Positions 45,388 through 58,689 of a stretch of 64,000 nt of DNA are shown here, in pieces. Source of the DNA: Primula veris. Lineage: Eukaryota; Streptophyta; Magnoliopsida; Ericales; Primulaceae. How positions within the stretch are numbered: the first letter of the stretch is position 1; the number at the start of each line of letters is the position of its first letter. Below the pieces are notes generated by a model. The model made no database searches and had not been told where the DNA came from. It was given only the letters and a program-made list of their open reading frames with translations. The DNA is taken from positions 32,970,702-33,034,701 of the forward strand of contig OY821743.1 in NCBI GenBank assembly GCA_963682055.1, in the 5' to 3' direction. The position numbers were made by a program, and so were the translations under genes.

Positions 45388-48300
45388 ATGAGTTGTCATT
45401 CTTTTCCAAGTTTTACTATCCCTTATGCTTTGTATTTCAGTCATAAGTATGACATTTATTTTCTGAGCGGTCGGACCTTCGACGTTTTACACTCTTGCAC
45501 TTTAATTTGATTGCATGTTTAGATGTAAAAAAAAAAACAACCTCAAACACAAAAGCAAAGACAATTTAGGAATTAGTAAAAAAAGTTATTAATAGTTTTT
45601 TTATTCTTAAACAATCTTTTTTTTTTAAGTGTCTAATGAAATGTCTTAACGATTTATAATTGATATTACTATGATTGACACTCGTATTATTTTGAGTATA
45701 ACAGTTTAAACATAAACACGATTTTAAGATCACCCCCACACCAAATTTTAATCTCAAAATCTTGTCAAAGTCTTCATAATAGATCAACTTGTCTCTCGTT
45801 TCCTTTTCATATGCACATCGTACCGTCACTTACCCACTCCCTCCCCCACCCTCACCCACACCCACCCATCAAGCCGTGGCCGCACAAAATGAGCGGTCAT
45901 CTCCCCAATTTAATTTTTGCTCCCGATAACTCAGTGAGAGTTGTTCTGAAAATCTAATATTTCATACCCACCGATGGAACTCCTCTCGATATTCTCCTCC
46001 TTTTAGCTCTTTTTGGCCCAGTGTGCTCACTGAGCCTAGCAGTCGCGGTTAAGGTTTGACAGCTCAAATATACCGAAGTTAGCCACCGCCACCGATATTT
46101 CCCCTTGATTCTACCATTTAGTTATTTTTCTCGCTTTACTTCATAAAACAATTGCATTGTCTTAAAAAATGGAGAATAAAAGTGATTTCACACATATCAC
46201 ATTTATCAAGTTTAAATCCGGCAATAGTGCAGACTGTCATACTCTAACCCACTAGGCTATTTCTAGTGGTTTATGTTATATCATTAAAACATGTTATAAG
46301 ATTATAATAAAGAGAATTGAGATTAGAATTTAGAGATATAGAATGTGTTGTATTTTAATTTCTCGATATATGTAAGTATATTACCCATGCAAATTTCATG
46401 CGTTAACTTCTAGATATCAAATAACAAACTAAATCTAAAAGTAAGTAAATAACAAACTATAAATAATAATTAAGCCATTCCCATCCTAAGCATACCGGGA
46501 TCGCAATTTCTGATCGGTCCTATGGGATCGTCGGGGACCTCTACCATCTTAGATGATGATTTGATATACCATTACTTGTTGTATGTTCTCGCGAGGTCGC
46601 ATATCACATTTTCTTATGAAGATGAGAACAGGATTGTGAAAGACATATTGTTTAAATTAAGCATTTGTTGTCAATGTGTACAAATAATAATTACTAATAA
46701 TCATTTAAGTTTGAATACATATCTTTCATAACAGTATTAGTGTTTGAGCCTTAACAAACTTTATCTTTACAATATTGTAAATATATATTTCTATGGTGGG
46801 AGAAAATGAGACATTGAGATCAATAGTAAATTACACATATAATATTGACTTTGTTTTATATGTTTCTTCTAAGTCATCAACGATTTCTCGCGGACTTGGG
46901 GTTGTGATAAATCGGTGGGCAGTCGTATTCGTTTGTATTCGTTTATGTCACTAAAAAAAGGGACGAAGTCCATGTTCTGGTGAGCTTGTAATTAAAATTA
47001 CGGCGATCAACTATTCCGTTAGAATTACATTGTACTATGTCCCTATACATGCATTCTATAACTTACATATGTTGATTTTATTTGTTCGATTAAATCTGTA
47101 TATTTATGAACACTTTGTTTACGGATTTGCAATGTTTGTTTGTTCTTCTCTATATTCACATGGTTTCTAATTTCTATGGTTAACTTTCAACATATAATTA
47201 GGAATCCCAATGGCAAGCAATAATGACTTTATTTTCATTATCAAGTTGAAACCCATGCATGCCTGTCTTTGTCCATTCATTTGGTCACGTTATTCTCATT
47301 CTTGTGTGGATGAGAAGAAGTAAGTAATTACAACAATTCATTAGTTAGAAAATTCTGAAAATGTAGTATATATATTTTGAGATATTTTCTATATGATAGA
47401 TATTATCCAGCTCCTTGTAATCAAATTATGAAGTATAGAATTGCAATGTTGCTTTGTCATCACATTTTGATCCAAAAACAAAAAAAAACAAAAATTGAAG
47501 AATCGGGTTCATGCTAGTCAACTAATTTCTTGTTTGTACTCGAAATATTATAATTGTACCTAAGGTTTTAAATAAGTAGTAAGTGCAAATCCAACTATAT
47601 ATAACCTTAGAATAACTATAACTGACAGAAAAACCAGATTAGAAGCGTTGTGTTATACTACTATATATGGGTTTGATAGAAGTAGTTATACAATTTTAGA
47701 ATGTAGTATATATGTACAAAAGATTCATTGGAAGATTTGTGAAAAGTTGTACAAAAAAAATGAATTAAACCATAAAAGGAGAGCACCCTATGCATTTGGC
47801 ATGAAGACTAATAATTTGATGCTTGACCGTTCAAACCAAGAATCATATAAACTCAAGTGGCCCCATTGACCAACTCTAGATACACAATTAGTATTATTAC
47901 AAACAATGTCTCACCATTAACATAAAATTAAATTTAAAAACTACTACTAGTCCATAAAAAAAATTGGAAATAACTAGCTGACAGCAAAAATGGAGTGCAA
48001 GTAATAAAAGAAATAATGAGCATTTAATTTATTTATTTTTATGTAACATGTAAAGCTACAATATTTGGTGGAGTCTCTTAAGCACATAAAACTATCGTGG
48101 TATGGAATTGAGGTTTCTGTATTTTTCCTTTACTTCTATAATGTATACATTTTAAAAATAAAACGGCAAACTATTTCCAATATTAATTTAAATCTTCCGG
48201 AATTCAATTTGAAACCTTGTATCGGTAGCATCAAAAAACATTATATATTTCCTTTTTTATATAATAAATTGAGTGAAACCCTATGATTTTATTAATAAAT

Positions 48301-49123
48301 TTTCTGAAAGAAAAGTGCAAGAAGAAAATTAAAAACAGAGAAACAAAATTTATAAAAAAAAATCATGTTATTTCCTTATTCTACTTAGCTTTTGCAAAAA
48401 AAAAATGTGGTGCACCAATTACACTTTGGTAACCTTAATAATCTTAAATTAACTTTTACCTATCGCACAAATTTGGTTTTTGGAAGTGCAATTTCAAGTT
48501 TTTAACACTCTTTAATTTGATGCAAATGAACAGTGTTTCGCTATGTTTAGTGTACCTAATACTATTTATCTGCACTTTCTTTTATTAAAGTAAATTGATA
48601 ATAAAATTTATAAAAAAAACATTGTAATTAATCAAATAAGAGAATGCTAAATTAACAATAACATTGGCAAACAAACAAATCACATACGTTTAAAATCACT
48701 ATTACAAATACATCTATAAAAATGATGCAGTTTCCATGTTGAAATAGTGTACCACAACATTTATTATTTCATCTTTCAACCCATATACATTAAACGTCGC
48801 ACTAAAAAATAAACTCTTTAAAATATTCTCATGTTTATATTTAAGAATAATACCATGTATTATTTCCTATTTTTTAAATATAGATATTCATAATATCAAC
48901 AGTCATATTGATTTTCCTTGTGATACTTTTAAGAAACTATTAGCGCTTAACAAATAATCTTTGTCAATTTTAATAAAATAATTTTATTACTGCAAAACGG
49001 TGTAATGTGTTAAAATGTCGTTATATATGTAAATAATATTTAGTCTATAAGCACAATAGTATAATAAGATATTAAAAAGTTATTATACAAGTTAATGGTG
49101 TTTTGTGTGGATCAATAATGTTA
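45388..49123. other. Intergenic region without a supported gene
   Basis: AT-rich sequence. Frames up to about 87 codons have no family motif. A short segment at 46205-46270 looks tRNA-derived on the minus strand (CTAGTGGGTTAGAG, then CCGGATTTAAACT, like weak A and B boxes) and may be a SINE remnant. Nothing else is delimited. Confidence 0.45.
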
Positions 49124-49131
49124 ACTATATG

Positions 49132-49419
49132 CAGGGCCGGTTCTAGCAATTCGCCACCTAAGTTTTAAAAGAAAATCTATGTTTTTTCTCATTTTAGGAG
49201 ACTCGAACTCATAACCTAGCAAAATAGGAATAAAGAAAGACACAAAACTTTTTCATTGCATCACGCTTTGATCTATACAATTGAATGAGCATGTTTATAT
49301 ATGTGCATAATTATAAAAAAAAATCTATATAGTAATTAAAACTATTTTTTTTTTACGTCTATTGATCCGACGACGCCTAAGTTCAAGGGTTTATTAGGCT
49401 CACACTAGGTCCGGCCCTG
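49132..49419. mobile_element. hAT-type MITE, 288 bp
   Basis: Perfect 9-bp inverted termini CAGGGCCGG..CCGGCCCTG. Flanks ACTATAT (49124-49130) and ACATATAT (49420-49427) match if one base was lost from the left copy. The interior (GAGACTCGAACTCATAACC and an A/T-rich middle) is non-coding. Confidence 0.75.
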
Positions 49420-49819
49420 ACATATATCATGTAACAATATTCATTTGCATTAAATTAGTGTTGAAACCACATCACTATAGTTCAACGTTGAATAAGCTTT
49501 TAGTGTCTAAACGACACCAAAACGCTGTGATAATGCGATGGTGCACTACATTATAGACAAAAAGGGAAAAATACGTTTAGTGTACTCTACTAACAATATT
49601 TAACGATTTAGGTACTGGACTACGAAATTTGTCACAATTGAGAATCTATTGTTAAACAAAATGATAAAATTGTACTCAAATTCTCTTACCTATCACATGC
49701 TGAGTTTAATTCTATCAGCATCTGTCAAAAATAGATTCGCAAATGTGAGATATAGTGACTGCAATTTCGTCGATTCATGCTGCTAGTATCTTAATTGGAC
49801 GAATTTTCATAGTTTAGTG

Positions 49820-50960
49820 TTGGCCCGTGTGCTAACCTTAGAGGAGGGGTGAATAAGTTTTATGACGATTTTTGCCTAATTAAAATTCTATGCAACTAAC
49901 CACCCAACTTATGCAATTCTAAGTTTAAGCGTTTTAACGAGAGTTAATAAATTGCTAAAATAACTAAACGCAAGCAATAAATACGCAAGAATATAAGTTG
50001 CGGAAAGTAAAAGAAAGGGAAGAAAATGACACCGTGATTTATAGAGGTTCGGCAAACGCGCCTACGTCCTCTCCTCGGTACTACCGAGTATTTCACTAAA
50101 ATGTTTCTTCTGGATTTTACAAACCCTATCGAGCTCAATCGACCGATTAGCTCACCCTCTACCCGAGGTTCCTACTCTTGATACAAGTGCAAGAGAACAC
50201 GACTACGAGTCTACGACTCCCCCTCGATTTATGAGTACCCGAATGAAAAGACCTAGAGCTTTTAAGCTTCACTTGTTTACAAAACCTCTACCCGATCAGT
50301 CGCTCACAATTGAGTTTATAAAACACTCGATACAATTTTTGTTACAAAACGTAACTACACTCACTATTCTAATTGCTTCTTAAAAAGCTAATTGGTGAGT
50401 TGTTTGATGATGATCGAGCTTGAATCTCTTTCTCTTTGATTTTCCTCTTTTTCGAATATATATACACCAAAATGGTGATATTATGGTTTTTAATTGAGAG
50501 AGGTTTTAGGATAATTGGTAGTGTAATTGGTGAGTATAGAAAGAGAGATTTGGATGGTTATATATGCCAAACAGTCTGTTTTTCTGGGTTATGACCGTTG
50601 GCAGTGGTTGAGGGTTTTAACAGATATTTTCCAGAATAAGCTGAAAAGCTGTTTTCGTAAACTGCAGAAAACGATCGGTCGTTTTCTACAGTCGATCGGT
50701 CGTTTTCCAGAAAACGATCGGTCGTTTCTGAAAAAACGATCGGTCGTTTTTTCGACCTGCTCACTGGAAGAATTCGGACAAAAAAACGATCGGTCGTTTT
50801 TGTCCAGTCGATCGGTCGTCTGTTTTTCTGGCAGTTTTTCGGTTTTCTTCGAAAGCTCATAACTCATTCGTTTTAGCTCCGATTCTGGTTCCGCTTGAAC
50901 CTGTGGCTTCGTTTTTCCGAGCTCTATCTTTCTGGCGTGCTGCAATTTACAAATTCTCTT
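49820..50960. mobile_element. Fragment of a non-autonomous retroelement (LARD/TRIM-like)
   Basis: Starts near TGTTGGCCCGTGTGCTAAC and GAGGAGGGGTGAATAAG, then ATTTATAGAGGTTCGGCAAA and CGCGCCTACGTCCTCTCC, an order of phrases I recognise from abundant plant retroelement repeats that lack coding sequence. It is richer in GC than its surroundings. The ends are not fixed, no matching second LTR or target duplication was found, and the class is therefore tentative. Confidence 0.5.
50668..50820. repeat. Six-copy palindrome cluster CGATCGGTCG
   Basis: CGATCGGTCG occurs at about 50672, 50693, 50716, 50738, 50787 and 50809, mostly inside AAAACGATCGGTCGTTTT, which is almost its own reverse complement. 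Neighbouring copies can pair into hairpins. It lies inside the retroelement fragment. Confidence 0.9.
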
Positions 50961-51465
50961 TTTGGAAAAAACAAGCATTATATCATCGAAATTGAGAAAT
51001 CGTAAAATCATTAAAAACATAATCAACGTTATAATCAAAATCAATTATTGAACCCCATGGTTCAACATTTAGTATATCAATTGTTAAAATTGGTAGTGTA
51101 ATATCTAAATCGTTAATCATGAATAATACACTACATAAAACGTATTTTTTACCAAACAAAAAGCTTATTAATTGAATATTCCATAACCTACTATAAATAT
51201 ACTGTGAGAGTTGCAGATTATTAGCTTGCAAGTTATATATATGCATATGAGCTTATCAAAATTGAAGATCCTCGAAAAATGGCCTAAGATGGATTCCGCC
51301 ATTAGTTGTATGGATTGGCAATATGCCCATGTTCATACCCACGACCAAGGAACGACTATGTAGACCAGGACATCCATTTCACGTGTCAGATACTTCAATT
51401 CTCGTTTCGTTGACTTATTAATTTGTTGATCACGATGATACTTTTACGGAAAAGTCATGGATGTA

Positions 51466-51820
51466 TCATGCTACAACATGGACACTTAGGGGACACTTAG
51501 GGGACACAAAAAACACAACGTATACTAACATAAGTCACCTAACTTTCAAAATTTATAAGTTTTTTCTAAAAAATTAACAACATATTAAGAAAAAATAATA
51601 CTTATTATCAATATTTGTCGTTTTTAATTAATATATTTATCATTTTTATTATATAGATAAATTAAATATATAAACCTACATAAAAATATATTTATAAATG
51701 ATTAATTAACGTGTTTTAACCGTGTTGTGTCCTAATTTTCAAAATTTGACGTCCCGCGAATTTATCCGTGTCCCACAGACGTATGCATGGCGTATCCATG
51801 TCCATGTTACAAACACTAAC
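51466..51820. mobile_element. Possible TIR element with ACATGGACA ends
   Basis: CTACAACATGGACACTTAGG at the left faces CATGTCCATGTTACAAAC at the right (complement GTAACATGGACATGG), and GGACAC/GTGTCC motifs cluster near both ends. Similar repeats are common in plant genomes. No clear target duplication was found. Confidence 0.4.
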
Positions 51821-51884
51821 GAGAACTATGCATCTACGATTTCCGATGGAAGATGAGTTTGTGAAGAAAGATACATATACATAC

Positions 51885-51894
51885 ATATATATGC

Positions 51895-51946
<52 letters not shown>
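51885..51946. repeat. ATAC/AT microsatellite
   Basis: Runs of ATACATACAT followed by about 20 TA repeats end just before the Mutator MITE. Confidence 0.9.
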
Positions 51947-51947
<1 letters not shown>

Positions 51948-51961
51948 ATGCATTTATAAAT

Positions 51962-52164
51962 GGGGAAGTATCTATACACATATAAACACTATATTTACAC
52001 ATTCATTCTAACCATCCATTTAGTTTATTTTAAATGGCATATATTACTTTTAACTATTTACCAAAAATACTCACTTAAAAGTAGTTGAGATATAAACTAA
52101 ATGAATAGTTATGATGAATGTGTAAATATAGTGTGTTTTTTTAGGTGTGTATAGATATTTCGAC
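51962..52164. mobile_element. Mutator-type MITE, 203 bp, with long inverted repeats
   Basis: Perfect 9-bp target duplications TTTATAAAT (51953-51961 and 52165-52173), the Mutator length. The two arms are inverted over about 65 bp: AGTATCTATACACA...CACTATATTTACACATTCAT at the left and its complement at the right, so the whole element can fold into a hairpin. No coding capacity. Confidence 0.87.
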
Positions 52165-52173
52165 TTTATAAAT

Positions 52174-55100
52174 ACATGCGCTTTACTTTTAGAGTTTTAG
52201 TTTAGGGTTAGATGGCCTTCGATAGGAATGACCCCATACAAAAAAGTACAATAGGAGTAATACTTTACATAGATGTGACTTTTATGGCCATGTCTAAACC
52301 AACAAGAGAGTCATCAATAGAGGTCCCCCAAAACCAGGGGTGGAGACCAATATGGCCACTATATAACTATTACAGGAGTAGCTACTAATATTGCAATATC
52401 TTATGGCTTTTTCATTCATGTATGTATACAATTATTATCATTTACCACCATCTTTACCTTTCATTATCACCTGTTGTTACCCTTTTGCTAAATCCACTTT
52501 CTCTCCCTTTAATACCCACTCCGTTCACCCTCTTTTACATTTTCTTTGTTCATCTAACTCATTGAGCACATCTAACTTTGTTGAATTATCTTTTCTTTTA
52601 AGTTTCATCATAATGATATAAACTTTATTTTTATCACCAAAGCTTTTGGAATGATCAATTCCATAATACAGCTTTGTTTGGGATCAAAATCTAAATTTCA
52701 AATGGATGTTGATGCTTAATTGATTTGTGAATACATTTGATTATACTTGACCTATAATGATATCATAAACCTATAAGATAGTATTAGCTATACGATAACC
52801 ATTTCATACTAGTTTTGTTTATCACATCGGACGATAAACCTCCTCGATTCAAATTTGTTTTCTTTACAGAAATTCCTTTCATTAATTTCTTTATTAGTTA
52901 TCCGACTTCTAACGAAAAACTACGGATTCGTGAAACAATATAAAAGTGAAAACCTTACAACCATAGTAAATCAACCCATGTTCTGTTTGAAATCATAGAA
53001 ACCCGAATTCTTGAAAGAAACTAAACCAATATTGATAAACACTAATTGAATTAAACCAATCAAAGACAAAACCATTAGGTTAAACAATGAAAATAAACTT
53101 GAAGAAGAAAGATCTGGTTATACCTAATAAGGACACGGTAGGTGTTAATGACAAACTATGGGGACCATGATTCTATCACATGAAAGAGATCTTAAGCACT
53201 TACATTAAGATTTCATTTTGCACCCAATTATTTAACAACTCTAGACCAGTGCACTTTGTATAAACTAATGCACAATTATATGTTTACTTTCATGCCCTTT
53301 TGTTTGGAATGGAGGGAACAATCAACACGCCCCAATCAAGTTTAATCTTTAACACAGTTGGCTTTTTCACTTTTTGTTGCACCAAAACACCATTGCATCT
53401 GTATATATTTCTATATATTGGGTGTTAGTTGTTACCCTAAATAAGTACTACAAAGCAAACCTCTCTTCTCTGAACTTTCTAGGTCGTCCAGTTTACCCAA
53501 AAATCATGTCTATGCTATAAATTATACCGAATCTATAAAACTTATTCCGAATCTCAAGTTCGGATTAATTAGTAGTTTCATCCATGCATGTTACGGACGC
53601 TTTTAATTAAACGGTGTAGACTGGATTAAGTCGTACCAATGTCCAACTATGGACAACAAAAATACATGTCTTTCATATTAGTACTATCTTTTTTGTGATC
53701 ATAAGTTTAGGTGTGTTTTAGGCCCTACCATGGAAGCATATTTACTTAATAAAACTCTTAAGAGAGAGAATATGTATAATGTAGTGTTAATAAACAAAGA
53801 TTTTGGTAAAGGTGGGGGAGAGTGGGACATAATCTTATGGAGCCATTTAGTTATGGATTCTACAACAAAAGCATCCACGCTTATAAAGCTAGACAACACT
53901 ATATAGACGAAATTTGTTCCCTCCCACTACCAATATTTAAGGTTTCTTCTTTTTTTTTCCTCTTAAATCTTTTAGAAAATTCCTCATATGCTAAATTGTT
54001 TCGGATAGGTTATGTATTCACTCTCTGGTGGTTTATAATGAACTTTTCAATATCCTCGAGAGATTTTTGTTCTTGTGGGAAATGTATATATAAATTGAAA
54101 TTTGTATTTGGCCCAACTTTTTTATACATCTCAAAGACTTCTTTTAGAAAATATTTATGTTATATTAATTAATATAATGATATGAGCTATATATATATAT
54201 ATATATATATATTCAAGTATTTAACATTGCAATTTGCAAGGAGAGAATCTGATTACATGTAAGATTTGTCACCTTCTCCCATATTGTATTTAGTATATAC
54301 CACAGAGCCACCAACTATGTTAGACTTTTACTCCCATCCAAACCTTGCGTTTCTGTGACAAAACTACATATTTTTATCTGAAAGAAAAAAAAAGTCCCAT
54401 AAGAAGCTGAGTAACACCTTTATTTTAAGAGTTTGTTTGGGGTGATTACTAAAGTATAAAATAATTAAAGGCTACTACAGATATTAAGGAAAATAAATAG
54501 AGTGCGTTTTGGTTTTAAATTTCATCATCATACACGTGTGAAGGACCCTTAAATGGGGTTATGGTGATGTACATGAAAAGGAGAGTTGCGAGTTTCTTAA
54601 GGTTTTGGTGTGACGATATTTATTTTTTCCAAAATTTTCAACAACGTCTCTCATTTCCTTAGTATTATGACATGAAAATGAGCATCATTTTGGGAATGGA
54701 TGGTGCACGTTTGGTTTAACTTGTAGGGTAAGTTTACAAATTAACAAGTGCTTTATCATGGTAGCTTTAGTGTGCAGTTGAAGGTATATATATAACACTT
54801 GTGCATTGATATTTAAGTATGTATATACGAGTACAAAGTAGTACTAAAAATGAAATGGGGTATTATAAATTAACTTCCCGATCTAGTAAAAAAGTGTAGC
54901 TAGGTATAACTCAGCAACTGACATTGAATATGTTCATTTTTGTTGCTTGTTTTAAGTCAAAGGCAAAAACTCATCTGGAAAACTGAGAACCGGGAAAGGA
55001 TTGCACAAAATTATTGATAGTCTTTAATAGTAGTATAATTTTGGACCAATATATGACAAACAATTGAATGCTAGTCGATAAAATTGAAATGATTGATAAA

Positions 55101-55440
55101 AAATGGTTAACTTGAAAAAAATCAGTTAGAGAAATTGTATATATTATAGTAGTATCATTTGCTAAGTTTGGTTACAATATACTCGAATTTTATTCATCGT
55201 TCTCGCTAATTTGGTCTACTTCTCTATTTTGTATTTGAGAGTTGGAAAAGAATTACTCCTTAAACGTTAATCCTCCACTTTTTTAAGGATATATATTACG
55301 CTAGTTATTAAAATACAAGGAAGTTGTTCAAGAGCTCGCTATTAAAACCAGTAGATTGAAGAGATTTAAATTTGCATGTATAAAATAATAAAACTACAGA
55401 GTAATTGTGAGTACATCACATGATACGTTAAAGTAGTTTT
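52174..55440. other. Intergenic region without a supported gene
   Basis: AT-rich DNA with an (AT)n tract at 54187-54213. Frames of up to 116 codons (for example 53822-54172) give no recognisable protein. A region at 52300-52395 is richer in GC and has a TATA-like ACTATATAAC, but no transcript model follows. Confidence 0.45.
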
Positions 55441-55443
55441 ATA

Positions 55444-55749
55444 TCATACAATTATAATAATTTAAGGTTTTGAGCCTCCCAATTTTTTCATTTTTTTTTT
55501 AAAATTACCCTTATACTTTTTTATTTTTTTTTATTAATTATCATGTTAGTCTACTTTCATAAAACAATAGAAAAATAAAAACTAATAACACTCGTTTTCC
55601 CTCTTTAAACACCCAATTTTTTTGAATTATTCTTTATCTTATATTTTATCTTTTTTTTCCTTCTTCACTTTTTTTATCATCATCATACTTATATTTTATC
55701 TTTTTGTCACGCTACAAAGTTATGCATGCGACGTGTGAGCACTATTAGT
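55444..55749 (+). mobile_element. Helitron-like element, about 306 bp
   Basis: 5' end TCATACAATTATAATAA, 3' end with the hairpin-prone GCATGCGACGTGTGAGC and then TTAGT. It parallels the intron 1 copies at 6.0-6.5 kb in reverse orientation, including a run of T-rich sequence with TTACCCTTATA. Confidence 0.45.
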
Positions 55750-56162
55750 AATATGCATAGTACTATAAAGTTTGCCCGATCCTACTAAAATGGCAAATAC
55801 ATTTTATTTGAGCATATGCCGAATATACATAAAAACAATACTGTTTACCAAAAAGAGAGGTTAAAACACTATTCATAAACCTTTAAAAAACCGTGTTTCT
55901 TGTTTTTCACTTCTTGTTTCTTAGTTTTTATTATTTCACGTATATTTTTCTTTTTCATTCTATTTTACAATTCATATTTTCATTTCCGTTTCCTTGTCTG
56001 CTTCTGCTTCTGTTTCCCTTGTGGGTGGAAAACAGAAAAAAAAAAATGTAAAAAGATGGGAGTGTCACGACTTCAAGTGTTCAATACTTGGTCAGTCTTT
56101 TGATTGAGATATATAAGTAAAATGTTCACCAAGTATTTTAAACTTGATCCATATGTGTCACG

Positions 56163-56404
56163 TCAAGTTATACTATTATAATAAGGAAACCTATTATTAT
56201 TATATTGTCAAATTTTAACTTTTTTTTAAATTACTCTTATATTTTTTTATTAATTAACATAATGTCATTCTCTCATAAATAAATAAACTAATTAACACTA
56301 TTTATCCATCTTTTAACAACTCAAAATTACTCTTCTCATTTTATATTTTTTTTTTCTTCAGATATTTGTATCGCACACACAACGTATAATACACGATTAC
56401 TAGT
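56163..56404 (+). mobile_element. Helitron-like element, about 240 bp
   Basis: Starts TACTATTATAATAAGG (or TC 8 bases earlier) and ends with GCACACACAACGTATAA, a short spacer and ACTAGT. Its interior (AAATTACTCTTATATTTTT, TAACACTATTTATCC) runs parallel to the 55.4-kb copy. Confidence 0.45.
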
Positions 56405-58469
56405 ACTAAAATATTAGAACGTTGTAGCCAGAATGATTTCAAAGACTAAAAAATATACTACTCGTACTAATCTAACGGAAGGTGATTAACAAGAAAAGTA
56501 TATAGAACCATAGCCTAATAGCAGTAGTAATTAGCAGTTGATGGTGTAAGTCATAAAATAAAATGTCAATACTATTTTGTACTATACTATTATATGCACA
56601 CATATGGGAACCGATATAGACCTGGTGCACTATAATTAAGGGTTTACCAACCCATAGAATTTTTTAGTTTTAATTTTGATTAATTTTAGTGTAGTTATTT
56701 TTTAATTTATTAATATTTGTTGTGTTTTTAGTAGATAACGCATCTTAAATTATAGTGAATCGGGTGTACTGTAGTGTTAATACAGACATAGGGATTAAGT
56801 TCACTAAAGTCCGGCGGAGGTTGTGGAAATGCATCGTGCGCTTGTTCCCAAGTAATTATCATAAAACATTTGCTCTTTTTCTCAAATATCAACTTTTTGC
56901 TCCACTAATCACTAATTTCAATGTTACTAAAACTAATGGGCAATTGCATCATTTTGATTGAACATTTTTCAACCAATTCTACCAAACTAAAGTCAGGGTG
57001 TTTGATTAGTAGTTGAAAACGGATGATAGGGACTCGATTAAGCTTTTGAGAATGAGGAAATTAAGCACTGAAATTATTCATTTGGTAATACTACAATCAA
57101 CGTGTTTGAGAACTATTTTAGACTTTTTAGTCTTGTTCCCACTTCCCATAAGTGACTTTGTTTAATATATAATCTTGTAACAAATCTTTTTTATTCATTT
57201 TGACATTACTTATGATTTTATGGGAAATTAAATTGAAGCATTCCATGATTACATGAGACTATATAGTTATTAACAACGTTGTGGAAAACGTGAACAACTT
57301 ATTCTTTTCTGAAGGGCTTAAATTCCATTTATTATTCAAGCAGTTCAACTCTTCGTTTATTATCAATGTGCTTTTTCCATCGAAACAGCACTAACACTGT
57401 TATTGAATGTGTCCGTATTTAATTATACATAATGACATAGTGTAAAGATAGAAACGTTTGCTAACTTCAAGAAAAGTCTTTACAATATGTCAATATCAGT
57501 AATGGAACAAAAATACAAAAGTGCAGATAATTTTTTTTGGAAATATATATTATCAATTTTAAAATTATGATAATTGTAAGATTCTATTTTAGTACCATAA
57601 AAGTGATAAAAGTTACTCCGTATTTCCTCGTCCCAAAGTTATTTTCTCTTTAAAAAATATATGTAAATTTGACTTCTTGAAATATTGGAGATAAACTCTT
57701 AATACAAAATCAATATTTCATCCGTTCCAAAATGTAGGTCTACTATTTGCACACCTTTTCCAATTTATTTTCAATAATCATTTATTTATAAATATAATAA
57801 TATAGGTAATTTTGTATCATTGCAAACAAAAAAATCCTTTATATTTTTAGAAAACTGGACAAACAAAGTCAAATATCCAAAATAGACTTATAAATTCAAT
57901 TTTATGGTTAAAAAAAATACTTAAATAGCGACGGAATTAGTGATTGTATTTTTTGTTACGAGCTTATTAGCGACGGTTTTTGTGACGGTTTTGTGACAAT
58001 TTAGTTAATTTGCGACAGATATGTGACATTTTTTTAAATTAACGACAGGTTTATGACAACTTTTGACTCTCACTGTATCAAATATTATTTTATAGTGTAA
58101 ATATGACACGAGACTAAAATATGAAAAGAAATAGAATAATGTGGAAGATGGGAGGGTATATAGAAGGGTGTGCCCTTTATAACAGCCGTGAATAAGGATT
58201 AAAGATGGGACAATGATAAGCGTGGAAAGAGATCTCTACATAAATCCATAAATATAAATACTCTCTCTCTGTTACTAAATCTCTCTATCTCTTCTCCCTA
58301 AGCGCATGCACTCGTGCACGCTTTGATCATAAATCAACCCATCACAGACTGACTATCAATAAATACTAATATTCATTGTTTCCATCTTTCAAAATTTAAT
58401 AAAAAGTCAGCACTTTTTTTTTTTTTTTTATTGGACCTAAATAATAACCGCATTTTGATTAACTATATA
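56405..58469. other. Intergenic region; short repeat remnants
   Basis: No gene found. About 57615-57760 has two Stowaway-like starts (ACTCCGTATTTCC and TTTCATCCGTTCC) without partner ends. About 57925-58050 contains repeated GCGACGG / GTGACGG / GCGACAG motifs, the style of a common plant repeat. At 58246-58300 a TATA-like AAATATAAATAC and a CT-rich stretch look like a core promoter, but no reading frame follows. Confidence 0.45.
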
Positions 58470-58689
58470 CTCTATCATTTACTAAACAAATGTCGCATAC
58501 GAAAATACGTGTAACTTTAATTAATAAATTTTTTATATCTATATTGTCGAAAAAATATTTTCAAAAACTAATCACATAGTTCAATGTTAAAGCTATATGA
58601 TAGAATTTACAATTTTTTCATTTCGAAAATTTTAATATTTAAAGTTACATGTATTTTCGTATAAGACATTTGTTTAAAGACAGAGGGAG
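58470..58689. mobile_element. Stowaway-type MITE with near-complete inverted repeat, 220 bp
   Basis: TA flanks at 58468-58469 and 58690-58691. Ends CTCTATCATTTAC and (complement) CTCCCTCTGTCTTTAAAC. The arms pair over about 55 bp: AAACAAATGTCGCATACG / AAACAAATGTCTTATACG and so on, so the transcript would fold into one long hairpin. Non-coding. Confidence 0.85.

Noticed and set aside
50527..51044. Overlapping frames of 100-151 codons on both strands near 50.5-51.0 kb
   Set aside because: Their open length and repeated DRSF / DRFF words come from the CGATCGGTCG repeats, which are open on both strands.
53699..54172. Opposing frames of 66 and 116 codons
   Set aside because: No domain, start context or splice partner; composition equals the surrounding intergenic DNA.
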